Position numbers and translations under genes: made by a program
From: Thalassobaculum sp. OXR-137
GTDB taxonomy: Bacteria; Pseudomonadota; Alphaproteobacteria; Thalassobaculales; Thalassobaculaceae
Length of the DNA: 64,000 nt
Direction of reading: 5' to 3'
Assembly: GCF_034377285.1 (NCBI RefSeq)
Contig: NZ_CP139715.1
Span: forward strand, 682,001-746,000
The notes under the pieces: generated by a model
What the model saw: only the letters and a program-made list of their open reading frames with translations
Databases searched by the model: none
Told to the model about the DNA's origin: nothing
In this document: one piece after another, positions 8,861 through 17,758 of the stretch
How the letters are laid out: each line of letters begins with the position of its first letter
Numbering within the stretch: the first letter of the stretch is position 1

Positions 8861-9843
8861 TGGTCGATCTCGCCGAGTTCTGGCTGCTGTTCGTCCTGAC
8901 CCTGGACGCCACCATCCGGGTCGCCGCCCCGCTGATCCTCTGTGCCATGGCCGGCCTGTTCAGCGAGCGCTCCGGCGTGGTCGATATCGGGCTGGAGGGC
9001 AAGATGCTGGCCGGCGCCTTCGCCGCCGCCGCCGTCGCCTATGTCACCGGCAACGCCTGGCTCGGCCTGCTGGCCGCCATGGCGGTGTCGACCGCGCTCG
9101 CCCTGCTGCACGGCTTCGCCTGCATCACCCATCGCGGCGATCAGGTGGTCAGCGGCGTGGCGATCAACGTGCTGGTGGCGGGGCTGACCATCGTGCTCGG
9201 CATCGCCTGGTTCTCCCAGGGCGGGCAGACGCCGCCCCTGCCCCAAGGCGGCCGGTTCCAGTCCATCGCGTGGCCCTTCGCCGCCGAGATGCAGGCGGTG
9301 CCGGTGCTCGGCCAGTTCTATGCGGAGGTGCTCAGCGGCCACAACATCCTGGTCTATGTGGCGCTGGCCTCGGTCCCGTTCACCTGGTGGTTGGTCTACC
9401 GCACCCGGTTCGGCCTGCGCCTGCGCGCCGTCGGCGAGAGCCCGAGCGCGGTCGACACCGCCGGCATCTCGGTGACCTTCCTGCGCTACCGGGCGCTGCT
9501 GTTCACCGGCGCGCTCTGCGGCATCGCCGGCGCCTATCTCTCCACCGCCCAGTCCGCCGCCTTCGTGCGCGACATGACGGCGGGCAAGGGCTACATCGCG
9601 CTCGCCGCCCTGATCTTCGGCAAATGGCGGCCGGTGCCGGCCTTGATGGCCTGCCTGCTGTTCGGGTTCCTCGACGCGGTCGCCACACGGCTCCAGGGGG
9701 TGGAGATCCCCGGCATCGGCCAGGCGCCGGTGGCGCTGATCCAGGCCCTGCCCTATGCCTTGACGGTGATCCTGCTGGCGGGCTTCATCGGCAAGGCCAT
9801 CGCGCCCAAGGCGATCGGCGTGCCCTATGTGAAGGAACGGTGA
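8860..9843 (+). CDS. ABC transporter permease 2 (BMP-type nucleoside importer)
   Basis: A 327-residue permease of the same family (YufQ/NupC-like), partner of the preceding subunit. It has the equivalent motif VVDIGLEGKMLAGAF near residue 50 and RAVGESPSAVDTAGI in the second half. The start at 8860 (ATG in TGATG) was chosen over a longer open frame because it coincides with the upstream stop and places the first membrane helix directly after the N-terminus. Together with the binding protein and tandem ATPase it completes the importer. Confidence 0.92.
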   Translation: MVDLAEFWLLFVLTLDATIRVAAPLILCAMAGLFSERSGVVDIGLEGKMLAGAFAAAAVAYVTGNAWLGLLAAMAVSTALALLHGFACITHRGDQVVSGVAINVLVAGLTIVLGIAWFSQGGQTPPLPQGGRFQSIAWPFAAEMQAVPVLGQFYAEVLSGHNILVYVALASVPFTWWLVYRTRFGLRLRAVGESPSAVDTAGISVTFLRYRALLFTGALCGIAGAYLSTAQSAAFVRDMTAGKGYIALAALIFGKWRPVPALMACLLFGFLDAVATRLQGVEIPGIGQAPVALIQALPYALTVILLAGFIGKAIAPKAIGVPYVKER

Positions 9844-9851
9844 GACCGGCC

Positions 9852-10376
9852 ATGGACCTGTCGTCCCTGGATATCGAGACCGAGCGGCTGCACCTGCGCG
9901 CCTATCGCGAGGACGACGCGGCGGAGATCTTCGCGGCGGTGACGCCGGAGATCTGCGAATACATGACCTTCAATCCGGCGCAGTCCGTCGAGGAGGTCCG
10001 CTTGATCGGCGAAAAGTGGCTGATCCAGGCGGCGGAGGGGCGCGAAGTGGCGGTGCCGATCCGGGACAGGGCGACACAGCGTTTTCTCGGCATGGGGGGC
10101 ATCCATTACCGCAAGCATCCTCAACCCGGTCTGGGCATCTGGGTCCGCGCCGACGCCCAGGGCCGGGGCTACGGCCGCGAGGCCATCGTCGGGCTGATCG
10201 GCTACGTGCGCGACGTGCTGGGAGAGCCGGAAGTTCACTACGTCGTTGCCGAGGAGAACGGCCCCAGCCGCCGGATCCCCGAAAGCCTGGGCGGCGTGGT
10301 GTTCGGCAGCGAGACCGTCCAGCGGCCCTCCGGCCCGCTCTACCCCGGCGTCATTTATCGGATCGCCCTGACATGA
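9852..10376 (+). CDS. GNAT-family N-acetyltransferase (RimJ/RimL-like)
   Basis: A 174-residue GNAT protein of the Acetyltransf_3/RimJ-RimL type. It opens with IETERLHLRAYREDDAAEIF, and the acetyl-CoA-binding loop is visible as VRADAQGRGYGREA (residues ~95-108). These enzymes transfer acetyl groups to protein N-termini or small amines; the substrate here is unknown. The usual asparagine/glycine-rich C-terminal motif reads ENGPSRRIPESLGG. It sits 8 bases after the permease gene and overlaps the PNP gene by 4 bases, so it is expressed with the nucleoside operon. Confidence 0.85.
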   Translation: MDLSSLDIETERLHLRAYREDDAAEIFAAVTPEICEYMTFNPAQSVEEVRLIGEKWLIQAAEGREVAVPIRDRATQRFLGMGGIHYRKHPQPGLGIWVRADAQGRGYGREAIVGLIGYVRDVLGEPEVHYVVAEENGPSRRIPESLGGVVFGSETVQRPSGPLYPGVIYRIALT

Positions 10377-11209
10377 CCGAGATCGACCGCATCGACGCCG
10401 CCGTCGCGGCCATCCAGGCCGCCGCCCCCGGGTTCAGGCCACGCCTCGGCATCGTGCTCGGCTCCGGGCTGGATGCCTGTGCCGAGGCGATCACCGGACG
10501 GGTCGACATCTCCTACGCCGATATCCCCGGCTTCCCGAAGCCCGCCGTCGACAGCCATGCCGGACGGCTGCGGCTCGGCTCGCTCGGCGGGCTGCCCGTG
10601 GCGATGCTGCGCGGCCGGGCCCATGCCTATGAGGGTCATCCGATGGTCGATGTGGTGCGGCCGGTGCGCACGCTCGCCCGCCTCGGCTGCCAGGCGGTGG
10701 TGCTGACCAATGCGGCAGGCTCCCTGCGCGAGGAGGTCGGCCCCGGCCGGCTGATGGCGATCACCGACCACATCAACTGGTCCGGCCTGAACCCGCTGAC
10801 CGGGCCGAACCTGGCGGCACTCGGCGCCCGGTTCATCGACATGACCACCGCCTACGATCCTGGCCTGCGTGGCCACCTTGCCGCCGCCGCCGCAGAGATC
10901 GGCCTCGACCTCGCCGAGGGGGTGTATTTCTGGTACCCGGGCCCGAGCTTCGAGACCCCGGCGGAGATCCGCGCCTTCAAGACCCTGGGCGCCGACGCGG
11001 TCGGCATGTCCACCGTGCCGGAATGCATCGCCCTGCGGCATATGGGGGTGAAGGTGGCCGGCATCTCGACCATCACCAACCTGGCCGCCGGCATGGGTGA
11101 CGGCACCGCGCTCGACCATGCCGACGTCATGACCACCGGAGCCGCCATGGCCCAGGACCTCGCCCGCCTGCTCACCGCCTTCGCTGGGATCGCCGCCGAT
11201 GACCTCTGA
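10373..11209 (+). CDS. purine-nucleoside phosphorylase (trimeric, NP-II family)
   Basis: A 278-residue enzyme that cleaves purine (deoxy)ribonucleosides with phosphate to give the free base and (deoxy)ribose 1-phosphate. Visible family motifs are IVLGSGLD, SHAGRLRLG, RGRAHAYEGHP, LTNAAGSL, the substrate loop WYPGPSFETPAEI, GADAVGMSTVPE, and STITNLAAGM carrying the conserved asparagine. Length and motifs fit the trimeric mammalian-like family rather than hexameric DeoD. The ATG overlaps the stop of the acetyltransferase gene. Imported nucleosides and deoxyguanosine released by Dgt are its likely substrates. Confidence 0.92.
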   Translation: MTEIDRIDAAVAAIQAAAPGFRPRLGIVLGSGLDACAEAITGRVDISYADIPGFPKPAVDSHAGRLRLGSLGGLPVAMLRGRAHAYEGHPMVDVVRPVRTLARLGCQAVVLTNAAGSLREEVGPGRLMAITDHINWSGLNPLTGPNLAALGARFIDMTTAYDPGLRGHLAAAAAEIGLDLAEGVYFWYPGPSFETPAEIRAFKTLGADAVGMSTVPECIALRHMGVKVAGISTITNLAAGMGDGTALDHADVMTTGAAMAQDLARLLTAFAGIAADDL

Positions 11210-11957
11210 AGCGCTCGCCGACACCGCCCGCCGGGCGATCGCCTGCCTGGACCTGACCTCGCTGAACAACGGCGACGACGATGCGGCGATCGAGAAGCTC
11301 TGCCGGCGCGCGGTGACGCCGGCCGGGCCGGTCGCCGCCGTCTGCGTGTGGCCGCGCTTCGTGCCGCTCTGCCGCGACCGGCTGGAGGGCAGCGGCGTGA
11401 AGGTCTGCACCGTGGTGAACTTCCCGCACGGCCGCGACAGTGTGGAGCGGGTGCGCGACGAGATCCTGCCGGCCATCGCCGACGGCGCCGACGAGATCGA
11501 CGTGGTGCTGCCGTACACCGCGCTGCTGACCGGCCGGGTGGCGGAGGCGCGGGCGGTGCTCGACATGGCCCGGCTGATGACCGGCGAGGCGACGTTGAAA
11601 GTGATCCTGGAGACCGGACGCCTGCTCACCCAATCGGCGATCCGCGAAGCCTCGGAGCTGGCCGTCGACGCCGGGGCCGACTTCCTGAAGACCTCCACCG
11701 GCAAGGTGGCGATCTCCGCCACGCTGGAGGCCGCCCATGTGCTGCTGGACGTCGCGGCGGCCGCACCCCGCCCGGTCGGCGTGAAGGTCGCCGGCGGCGT
11801 GCGCACCACCGACCAGGCCGCCGCCTATCTGCGGCTGGCCGATGCGATCAACGGACGGGCCGAGCCGTCAAACTTCCGCTTCGGCGCCAGCGGTCTGCTG
11901 GACGCGCTGCTGGCGACACTGGACGGCGGGCCGGCGACGGTGTCAGCGGGGTATTAA
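11199..11957 (+). CDS. deoC: deoxyribose-phosphate aldolase
   Basis: A 252-residue class I aldolase that splits 2-deoxyribose 5-phosphate into glyceraldehyde 3-phosphate and acetaldehyde. The DeoC/LacD barrel shows VCVWPRFVPLC, EIDVVLPYTALL, the Schiff-base lysine in DFLKTSTGKV and a second lysine in VGVKVAGGVRT. It overlaps the PNP gene by 11 bases and is the last gene of the operon. The phosphopentomutase needed to link PNP and DeoC is not encoded in this window. Confidence 0.93.
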   Translation: MTSEALADTARRAIACLDLTSLNNGDDDAAIEKLCRRAVTPAGPVAAVCVWPRFVPLCRDRLEGSGVKVCTVVNFPHGRDSVERVRDEILPAIADGADEIDVVLPYTALLTGRVAEARAVLDMARLMTGEATLKVILETGRLLTQSAIREASELAVDAGADFLKTSTGKVAISATLEAAHVLLDVAAAAPRPVGVKVAGGVRTTDQAAAYLRLADAINGRAEPSNFRFGASGLLDALLATLDGGPATVSAGY

Positions 11958-11984
11958 CGAGTTGGGCGATATTTCGGATTAGTG

Positions 11985-12002
11985 TTAACCTTCTACGGTT
12001 AA
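11985..12002. other. Short inverted repeat at deoC / DUF2806 convergent ends
   Basis: The sequence TTAACC-N6-GGTTAA is a perfect 6-bp palindrome overlapping the stop codon of the convergent DUF2806 gene, 28 bases after deoC. It could act as a weak transcription terminator or mark the junction of foreign DNA. No T-run follows on either strand, so the terminator role is only a guess. Confidence 0.35.
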
Positions 12003-12952
12003 GCAATAACCTCAATTTGCAAACCGCGAGTAATCATTTCAATTCTCTTGATGCCAACTTTTCCAGATAACTTTCTAGCCGCTATACGGATATTAGCCGG
12101 ATAATCAGGCTCCTCCAGAATGCTACCAAGTTCACGGCCAATACGAGTGAACTCTATACACTGCCAACTGGCGTTACATTCTTGCGAAAAATGGACTCGC
12201 AAAAGAGTCGTGCCGGCAGACATAGGACTCCATAGCGCGTCACCATTATAAACTGGTCGATAGGGAGGTAGAAACTGATTTATTTTTGTCTGGGCCATTA
12301 GGCCAGCTTCTGCCATCCGTTTCCAACGACTGAACCATTCCCCGCGCGCGAACTCCTCATTATAGTCAACCGCACCACCGACGCTCTTTGACCAAACCAA
12401 ACTAAAATCTTCGGCAGTAGATTTGTCTAACTCACTCACCGTCCGAAGCGTTGATAAGGAAAAAGAACCATTCCGCATCACTTCGCCTGCGAGGATTCGT
12501 GCAAACAAGTTCTGTAGTTGCTCGGATGATGCATCATCAGCGAGCCGCATGAACTTGTTCATCCAATCATCGTCGGGTGGTGCCGCTTCGCTAGAATTGG
12601 TCTTTCCTACTTGATCGACTGTGTATTCTGCAGCCTTCTGCGCAATCTGCACGCGGTTTCTAGCTTTGCGAACGGCCGACGGTAGATAAATTTCCATGGC
12701 CAGCTGCATAATTGCGGGATCATTTAACGCGCTTTCGGCTACACCCTTTGCCAGAACCGCGGAAACTGTCGATCGTGCCGCCGTGACATCATTTATGGCT
12801 TGTGCGGGGCGCTTTAGCCACGCTGCAGGTATTGCCGTTGCGCTGCCAATGAGGTGGCTAACGGCCTTGAAAAAACTGGTTTCAACTGGGGCAGGCAAAC
12901 CGCTGATACTGTCAGCAATCGCCTCCAGAGCAGATGATTTCTCTTCGGCCAT
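11999..12952 (-). CDS. DUF2806 domain protein, low-GC, probably acquired
   Basis: A 317-residue protein of unknown function. The central part WMNKFMRLADDASSEQLQNLFARILAGEV followed by GSFSLSTLRTVSELD matches the DUF2806 pattern I recall. The N-terminal half is alanine-rich and helical, and there is no clear signal peptide or membrane helix. Base composition differs strongly from its surroundings: sampled 60-base lines count 45% and 55% GC, against about 70% in neighbours, and codons with A/T third bases are common. This indicates horizontal acquisition. It is a single gene between convergent deoC and a co-directional chemoreceptor, with no integrase nearby. No function can be assigned. Confidence 0.75.
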   Translation of the reverse strand: MAEEKSSALEAIADSISGLPAPVETSFFKAVSHLIGSATAIPAAWLKRPAQAINDVTAARSTVSAVLAKGVAESALNDPAIMQLAMEIYLPSAVRKARNRVQIAQKAAEYTVDQVGKTNSSEAAPPDDDWMNKFMRLADDASSEQLQNLFARILAGEVMRNGSFSLSTLRTVSELDKSTAEDFSLVWSKSVGGAVDYNEEFARGEWFSRWKRMAEAGLMAQTKINQFLPPYRPVYNGDALWSPMSAGTTLLRVHFSQECNASWQCIEFTRIGRELGSILEEPDYPANIRIAARKLSGKVGIKRIEMITRGLQIEVIA

Positions 12953-13019
12953 GTAGTCCCGCCGTCCAGCCGATCACGGGCTTTAGTATAAAAAGAAATC
13001 TGGTTGAAATCTACAGAGG

Positions 13020-15053
13020 CTATATATTCTTGAACTTCCTCAGGAAGGCGTCGACCGCCTCGGTGACTTTCCGTTCGGCCTCGTCGACGCGCCGCATCTG
13101 CTGCATCACGTCCCGCGCCGCCGTGGCCGCCTCGGCGGAGGCCGCTTCGACGCCGCCGATGTTCTGATCGACCGCCGTCACACGCTGGGCCGTGTCCGCC
13201 ATGTTGCCGGTGATGTCCGACGTCACCGCACCCTGCTCCTCGGCGGCGGTGGACATGGCCGTGGCCTGTTCGCGGACCAGCTCGATGGCCTCGGTGATCG
13301 ACCGGATGGCGGCGACATTCTCCCGCACCGCCTTGGTGACGCTGTCCACTTCGGAGCCGATCTCCTCGGTGGACGCGGTGGTCTGGGAGGCGAGCTTGCG
13401 GACCTCTTCCGCGACCACGGCAAAGCCGCGCCCGGCATCGCCCGCCCGGGCCGCTTCGATGGACGCGTTCAGGGCGAGCAGGTTCGTCTTGTTGGCGATG
13501 TCCTTGATGAGCGTGACCACGCCGGTGATGCGCTTGGTCGCAGTCTCCAGATTCTGCAGCGACGAGGTCGCCACCGCCGCCCGGTCGGAGGCGTCTTCGG
13601 TCAGGCCGGAGGTCTTGGTCACCCCCTTGACGATCTCCTGGATGGACGACGCCATCTGATCCATCGCCACGGCGACGATGGAGACGTTCTCGGAGGCGGC
13701 AACCGAGTTCTCCTTGACGACGGAGCCCTGGCGGTTCGTCGATTCCGCCGTCGCGACCATCGATTCAGCGGAGATCTTGGAGCGTTTCGACGCCTTGTGC
13801 AGGGCGTTCATCGCGCCGACGACGCTGTCGTGGAAATCCCTGCCGAGCGCCTGCACCGGGCGCAGGAGAATCATCGACAATCCGTAGCCGCAGGCCAGGA
13901 TGATCAGGCCGAACACGCCCAGGGTGACAATGGCGCTGCGGATCGAGGCGTTGGCATCCGCCATCGCCTCTTCCTGGGTCACCGAGAGGATGATCTTCCA
14001 GTCGAGCCCGGGCAGGCTGACCTGCTCGAAGCCGGCGATGACCGGGATGCCCTTGTGATCCAGCGCGGCGACGCGGCCCTGCGTGCTTTCGAGGGCCCGG
14101 GTGACGACCTCGCTGGACATCGGCGACCCGATGGCGAGATTCTCCGCATTCTGAGGAACGGACCGCAGCTGGCCGTTCGAGCCCATCAGGAAAGTTTCGG
14201 CGGTCTCGAAGCCGGCGATGTCCTTGTTGACGATCGCGTTGATCCGATCGACCGGCATCTGGAACGCAATAATCCCGATGAGCTCGCCGTTTTCCTTCAG
14301 GGGGGCGAGCAGGAACGAGGCGTCCTGGTTGTAGGACGGCTCGTAGGGCTCGAAATCGACGAAGAGGATGTCGTCCGACTTGTCGCGGATGATCTGCTGA
14401 ACCGCCCGTCCGAAAGCCGACCCGCTATAGGGACCGTCGACGAAGGACGTGGAATAGTCGAGCTCCTTGAAGACGGAATAGACGATCCGGCCGTCCTTGG
14501 GTTCGAACAGGAAGATGTCGTAGAACGCGAACTCTTCCAGATACGCCTTGAAATACGGGTGATAGGTCTCGTGGAGGCTGGAATACCGGCTGCCGTCGCC
14601 TGCCGCCATGAGCAGGTGCTTCTCGCCGATTTTCTCGGGATTGTCGGAAATGTAGAGGTGCTGAAGCGTCTCCGAGATCGGATCGATCTTCATCCACCGG
14701 TCCAGATCCGCCTGGGTTGCCCCCGCGGTATTTTCCTGCTGGTAGCGGTAGCGCTGCTCCAGGCTCTCGGCGTTTATGGCTGCGGAGGTGTCCAGCTCGT
14801 CGATCGCGGCGGTGAAGGCCCGCGTCGCGTCGGTGACCACCGGATTGATCGCGAGCGTGCGCGCGATGCTCAGGAGCGTTCCGAAGTAAGTCTCGACCAT
14901 CTCCTGCTTCAGGTCGACGACGGAGGCGATTTCCGCACGGGCCGCGTCTTCGGCCATCGTGTACATGCGGGAGATATCCAACACGGAGCTGACGATCAGA
15001 GGCAGGATGCCGGCCGCCAGCAACGCACCCATAACCTTGTATTTGAACTTCAT
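13020..15053 (-). CDS. methyl-accepting chemotaxis protein, membrane-bound
   Basis: A 677-residue chemoreceptor. A membrane helix near residues 8-28 ([17 protein letters not shown]) is followed by a ~340-residue periplasmic region, probably a Cache-type ligand domain. A second helix lies at ~375-395 ([18 protein letters not shown]), then a linker and the cytoplasmic signalling coil. The highly conserved hairpin tip, [20 protein letters not shown] followed by [12 protein letters not shown], lies near residues 515-550. It would pass an attractant or repellent signal to CheA/CheW. The start at 15053 places the first membrane helix directly after a short basic N-terminus; an alternative ATG is at 15113. 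No che genes are in the window. Confidence 0.93.
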   Translation of the reverse strand: MKFKYKVMGALLAAGILPLIVSSVLDISRMYTMAEDAARAEIASVVDLKQEMVETYFGTLLSIARTLAINPVVTDATRAFTAAIDELDTSAAINAESLEQRYRYQQENTAGATQADLDRWMKIDPISETLQHLYISDNPEKIGEKHLLMAAGDGSRYSSLHETYHPYFKAYLEEFAFYDIFLFEPKDGRIVYSVFKELDYSTSFVDGPYSGSAFGRAVQQIIRDKSDDILFVDFEPYEPSYNQDASFLLAPLKENGELIGIIAFQMPVDRINAIVNKDIAGFETAETFLMGSNGQLRSVPQNAENLAIGSPMSSEVVTRALESTQGRVAALDHKGIPVIAGFEQVSLPGLDWKIILSVTQEEAMADANASIRSAIVTLGVFGLIILACGYGLSMILLRPVQALGRDFHDSVVGAMNALHKASKRSKISAESMVATAESTNRQGSVVKENSVAASENVSIVAVAMDQMASSIQEIVKGVTKTSGLTEDASDRAAVATSSLQNLETATKRITGVVTLIKDIANKTNLLALNASIEAARAGDAGRGFAVVAEEVRKLASQTTASTEEIGSEVDSVTKAVRENVAAIRSITEAIELVREQATAMSTAAEEQGAVTSDITGNMADTAQRVTAVDQNIGGVEAASAEAATAARDVMQQMRRVDEAERKVTEAVDAFLRKFKNI

Positions 15054-15214
15054 CGCCGATGGATCACATTCTGTTTCCCACACATATCGACGTACCAGAT
15101 TTCGAGACGGCATTCACACGATATGTCGATGGGCATGCCGTCGGATAGGGGTCCGCTGCGGACGAGACACCGGAGGGGCTTTCCGACGCGCGCCCCGCGC
15201 CGGAAAGCAGCGCC

Positions 15215-16159
15215 TCAGTTCACCGGCGTGATCAGCGGCTTGCCGGCGAGACCCGCCAGGGCGTTCTCCATCACCAGCCGGCCCATGGCGAGGCGGGTGT
15301 CATGGGTGGCGCTCGCCTGGTGCGGCTGCAGGACGACGTTCTCGGTCATGTCCTTCAGCGCCTGGGGCACCTTCGGCTCCTGCTCGAACACGTCGAGGCC
15401 GGCGGCGCCGAGCCGTCCATCCTTCAGCGCCTCGATCAGGGCCGCCTCGTCCACCACCGAGCCGCGGGCGACGTTCACCAGCACGCCGGCCGGGCCGAGC
15501 GCGTCGAGAACCTCGCGGTCGATCATGTGCTTGGTGGACGCCCCGCCCGGCACGATGGCGATCAGGAAGTCCACGTCCTTCGCCATGGACAGCAGATCGC
15601 CGTAATAGGTGTAGGGCACGTCCGTCTTCTTGCTGCGGGTATGGTAGGCGATGTCCATCTTGAAGCCCTCGCAGCGCCGGGCGATCTCGATGCCGATGCG
15701 GCCGAGGCCGAGGATGCCGACCTTGCGGCCATGCACCCGCTGGGTGAAGGCCATGTTGCCCTCGCTCTCCCACTTGCCGGCGCGCACATAGCGGTCGGCA
15801 TGGGGGATCTTGCGGCAGGTAGCGAGCAGCAGGCCCAGGGCGAAATCGGCGACCTCGTCGCTCAGCACGTCCGGGGTGTTCGACACCTTGATGCCGCGCT
15901 CGGTCGCCGCCTTCACGTCGACCCCGTCATAGCCGACGCCGTGATGGGCGATCACCTTGGCCTTGGGCAGGGCGTCCATGATGTCGGCGCCGCAGGCGGT
16001 GGCCCCGGCGATCGCCTCGCAGCGGTCGGCGATGGAGGCGAGCAGGCCCGCCTTGTCCTTGCTCTCCCAGAGCTTGTGGACGGTGAAATGGTCGTCCAGC
16101 TCCTTCATGGCGACGTCGTACCAGGGGGAGATGACGAGGAGATCGGGCTTGGTGCTCAC
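15215..16159 (-). CDS. D-isomer-specific 2-hydroxyacid dehydrogenase
   Basis: A 314-residue NAD(P)-dependent dehydrogenase, similar to glyoxylate/hydroxypyruvate reductases. Features are the dinucleotide motif GILGLGRIGIEIARR, the catalytic arginine in NVARGSVVDEAAL, the glutamate in LDVFEQEP and the histidine in LQPHQASATHD. It interconverts 2-oxo and D-2-hydroxy acids in the cytoplasm; the exact substrate is unknown. Translation starts at a GTG (16159) with AAGGA about 8 bases upstream. It lies downstream of, and in the same direction as, the DUF924 gene, 56 bases away. Confidence 0.92.
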   Translation of the reverse strand: MSTKPDLLVISPWYDVAMKELDDHFTVHKLWESKDKAGLLASIADRCEAIAGATACGADIMDALPKAKVIAHHGVGYDGVDVKAATERGIKVSNTPDVLSDEVADFALGLLLATCRKIPHADRYVRAGKWESEGNMAFTQRVHGRKVGILGLGRIGIEIARRCEGFKMDIAYHTRSKKTDVPYTYYGDLLSMAKDVDFLIAIVPGGASTKHMIDREVLDALGPAGVLVNVARGSVVDEAALIEALKDGRLGAAGLDVFEQEPKVPQALKDMTENVVLQPHQASATHDTRLAMGRLVMENALAGLAGKPLITPVN

Positions 16160-16215
16160 GGCTGGCGTCCTTCTGTCGGGGCGTGAATTTTGGGCGTGAA
16201 TTTGGGCGTGATGGG

Positions 16216-16767
16216 TCAGAACGATGAATTGGGTTGCTGGAGAAAGGCGATCTCCTCGGCGGTGCTCTGCCGGCCCAGGGTCTCGTTGCGATGGGGGAAG
16301 CGGCCGAACCGGTCGACGATCTCCTTGTGCCGCCGGGCGAACTCGGTCAGCTCGTCATCGCCCAGCGCGGTGAACAGCGCCATGCACAGGGCCTGGTCGG
16401 CCGGGTTCTCGCTATGCTCGAAGGGCAGGTAGAGGAACAGCCGGCGATCCCGGCTCGCCCCCGCATGGTCGCCCTCGGCGAGGGCGCGGCGGGCAAGCGC
16501 CAGGGCGGCCGGATCCTGGGCGAAGGCGCGGGCATCGCCGCGCAGCAGGTTGCGCGACATCTGGTCGAGCAGGAGGATCAGGGCGAGCCGTCCGTCCGGC
16601 GTCTCGGCCCAGGCGTCGAGCCGGCCCTCGGCGGCGGCCGCGTGGGTCGGGCCGAACCGCGCCTGCAGCGTGGCGTCGAACGCGTCGCTCTTCTTGAACC
16701 AGTCTTCCTGCGAACACTCCTCGAACCAGAAGGTCAGAACGTCCTCGACGGTGGCGGTATCGGTCAT
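16216..16767 (-). CDS. DUF924 family protein
   Basis: A 183-residue soluble helical protein with the DUF924 hallmarks: opening VLTFWFEECSQEDWFKK, central LALILLLDQMSRNLLRG, LFLYLPFEHSE, and RFGRFPHRNETLGRQST near the C-terminus. The family has a TPR-like fold and no firmly established function. The ATG at 16767 is preceded by GGGAGGA. It probably forms a small operon with the hydroxyacid dehydrogenase downstream. Confidence 0.9.
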   Translation of the reverse strand: MTDTATVEDVLTFWFEECSQEDWFKKSDAFDATLQARFGPTHAAAAEGRLDAWAETPDGRLALILLLDQMSRNLLRGDARAFAQDPAALALARRALAEGDHAGASRDRRLFLYLPFEHSENPADQALCMALFTALGDDELTEFARRHKEIVDRFGRFPHRNETLGRQSTAEEIAFLQQPNSSF

Positions 16768-16919
16768 CGGTATCCTCCCGCCGCGACCTTAGCGGAGCCA
16801 CCGCAAAGGTTGAAGCGTGCGGATCGCTCGGGATCGCCGGAGAGCGGCCGCGACGGAATGCGGCCTTGCCGACGTTGACCGCGATGCGCACATAGGAGTC
16901 GGATCAGGAGGATCGAACC

Positions 16920-17561
16920 ATGCTGAAATTCGGGCGACGGGTCGGGATGCTGGGCGTATGCGCGCTGGCCCTGGCCGGATGCGTGACGGCGCAGAACACC
17001 ATTCAACCGACGGATTCCGAGGGCCGCCGCGCCTATCTGCGCTACGCCGGCTCGGACAGCCCGGTCTATCTGCGCGCCGCCAATCCGCCGACGGAACTGG
17101 GCGACCATGATGCCGTCGCCTCGGTGATGGCGAACGCGGCCAGCGGCGCCGTCTTCGCGATGCCGACGACCTTCACCTCGGAGATCGGTGCGGCGAACCA
17201 TCCGAACTTCCGCATCGTCGCCCTGTTCGATCCGGAAGAGTCCCTGTCGACCGCCGATGTCTGCGAGTCCGAGGCCCGCGCCGCCGACGTGGCGGCCGCG
17301 CGCTATAGCGACCGCACCAACCTGTTCCTCGCCTTCTGCACCCGCGGCGAAGCGCTGGGCGGCACCAAGGTCAGCGGCCCGAAGATCACGTCGCTGAGCG
17401 ATCCGGCCCTGGCGAAGATGACCCGCGCCGGCATCCAGGAGATGTTCGCCGTCGATGCCCGCGACCGCAGACGCGGCGAGCCGCCGGTGCTGGGCTCGAT
17501 CTCCGGCAACCCGAGCAATTTCGGCTTCCGCCTGAACCCGCTGGAAGGGGTGATCAACTGA
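16920..17561 (+). CDS. hypothetical lipoprotein
   Basis: A 213-residue protein that I do not recognise. Its N-terminus is a lipoprotein signal: basic MLKFGRR, a hydrophobic stretch and the lipobox LALAGC with Cys21, so it should be acylated and anchored to a membrane facing the periplasm. The mature part has two further cysteines (VCESEA, AFCTRG) that could form a disulfide. No enzymatic motif is visible. AGGAGG is correctly placed before the ATG. It is monocistronic, divergent from DUF924 and convergent with the acyl-CoA dehydrogenase gene across a family B repeat. Confidence 0.75.
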   Translation: MLKFGRRVGMLGVCALALAGCVTAQNTIQPTDSEGRRAYLRYAGSDSPVYLRAANPPTELGDHDAVASVMANAASGAVFAMPTTFTSEIGAANHPNFRIVALFDPEESLSTADVCESEARAADVAAARYSDRTNLFLAFCTRGEALGGTKVSGPKITSLSDPALAKMTRAGIQEMFAVDARDRRRGEPPVLGSISGNPSNFGFRLNPLEGVIN

Positions 17562-17601
17562 GGCGCGGAGGCTCTCCCTCTCCTCCACTCCTCTCTCACT
17601 T

Positions 17602-17714
17602 CACTCCCCGGATTCATTCCGGGGTCCACCCATCACTCGGCACGGGCGTCGGTGATCGCGGCCAGGCGTCTAGGTCGCGCCCAGTGGTGGACCCCGGAAT
17701 GAATCCGGGGAGTG
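17602..17714. repeat. Palindromic intergenic repeat, family B, copy 1
   Basis: A 113-base element with perfect 29-base inverted arms at 17602-17630 and 17686-17714. Each arm contains its own smaller palindrome, CCCCGGATTCATTCCGGGG, so the element can form a cruciform or a bidirectional hairpin. It lies between the convergent lipoprotein and acyl-CoA dehydrogenase genes, where it could terminate both transcripts. Related copies are at 21384-21495 and 39666-39776. Confidence 0.88.
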
Positions 17715-17758
17715 TAAGTTGTTTGCGGGCGGGGAATAGCTGCCGCCGCAGCCCGCCT

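Noticed and set aside
11958-13019. Integrated mobile element around the DUF2806 gene
   Set aside because: Composition suggests transfer, but there is no integrase, transposase, tRNA target or convincing direct repeat at the borders, so no element boundary can be called.
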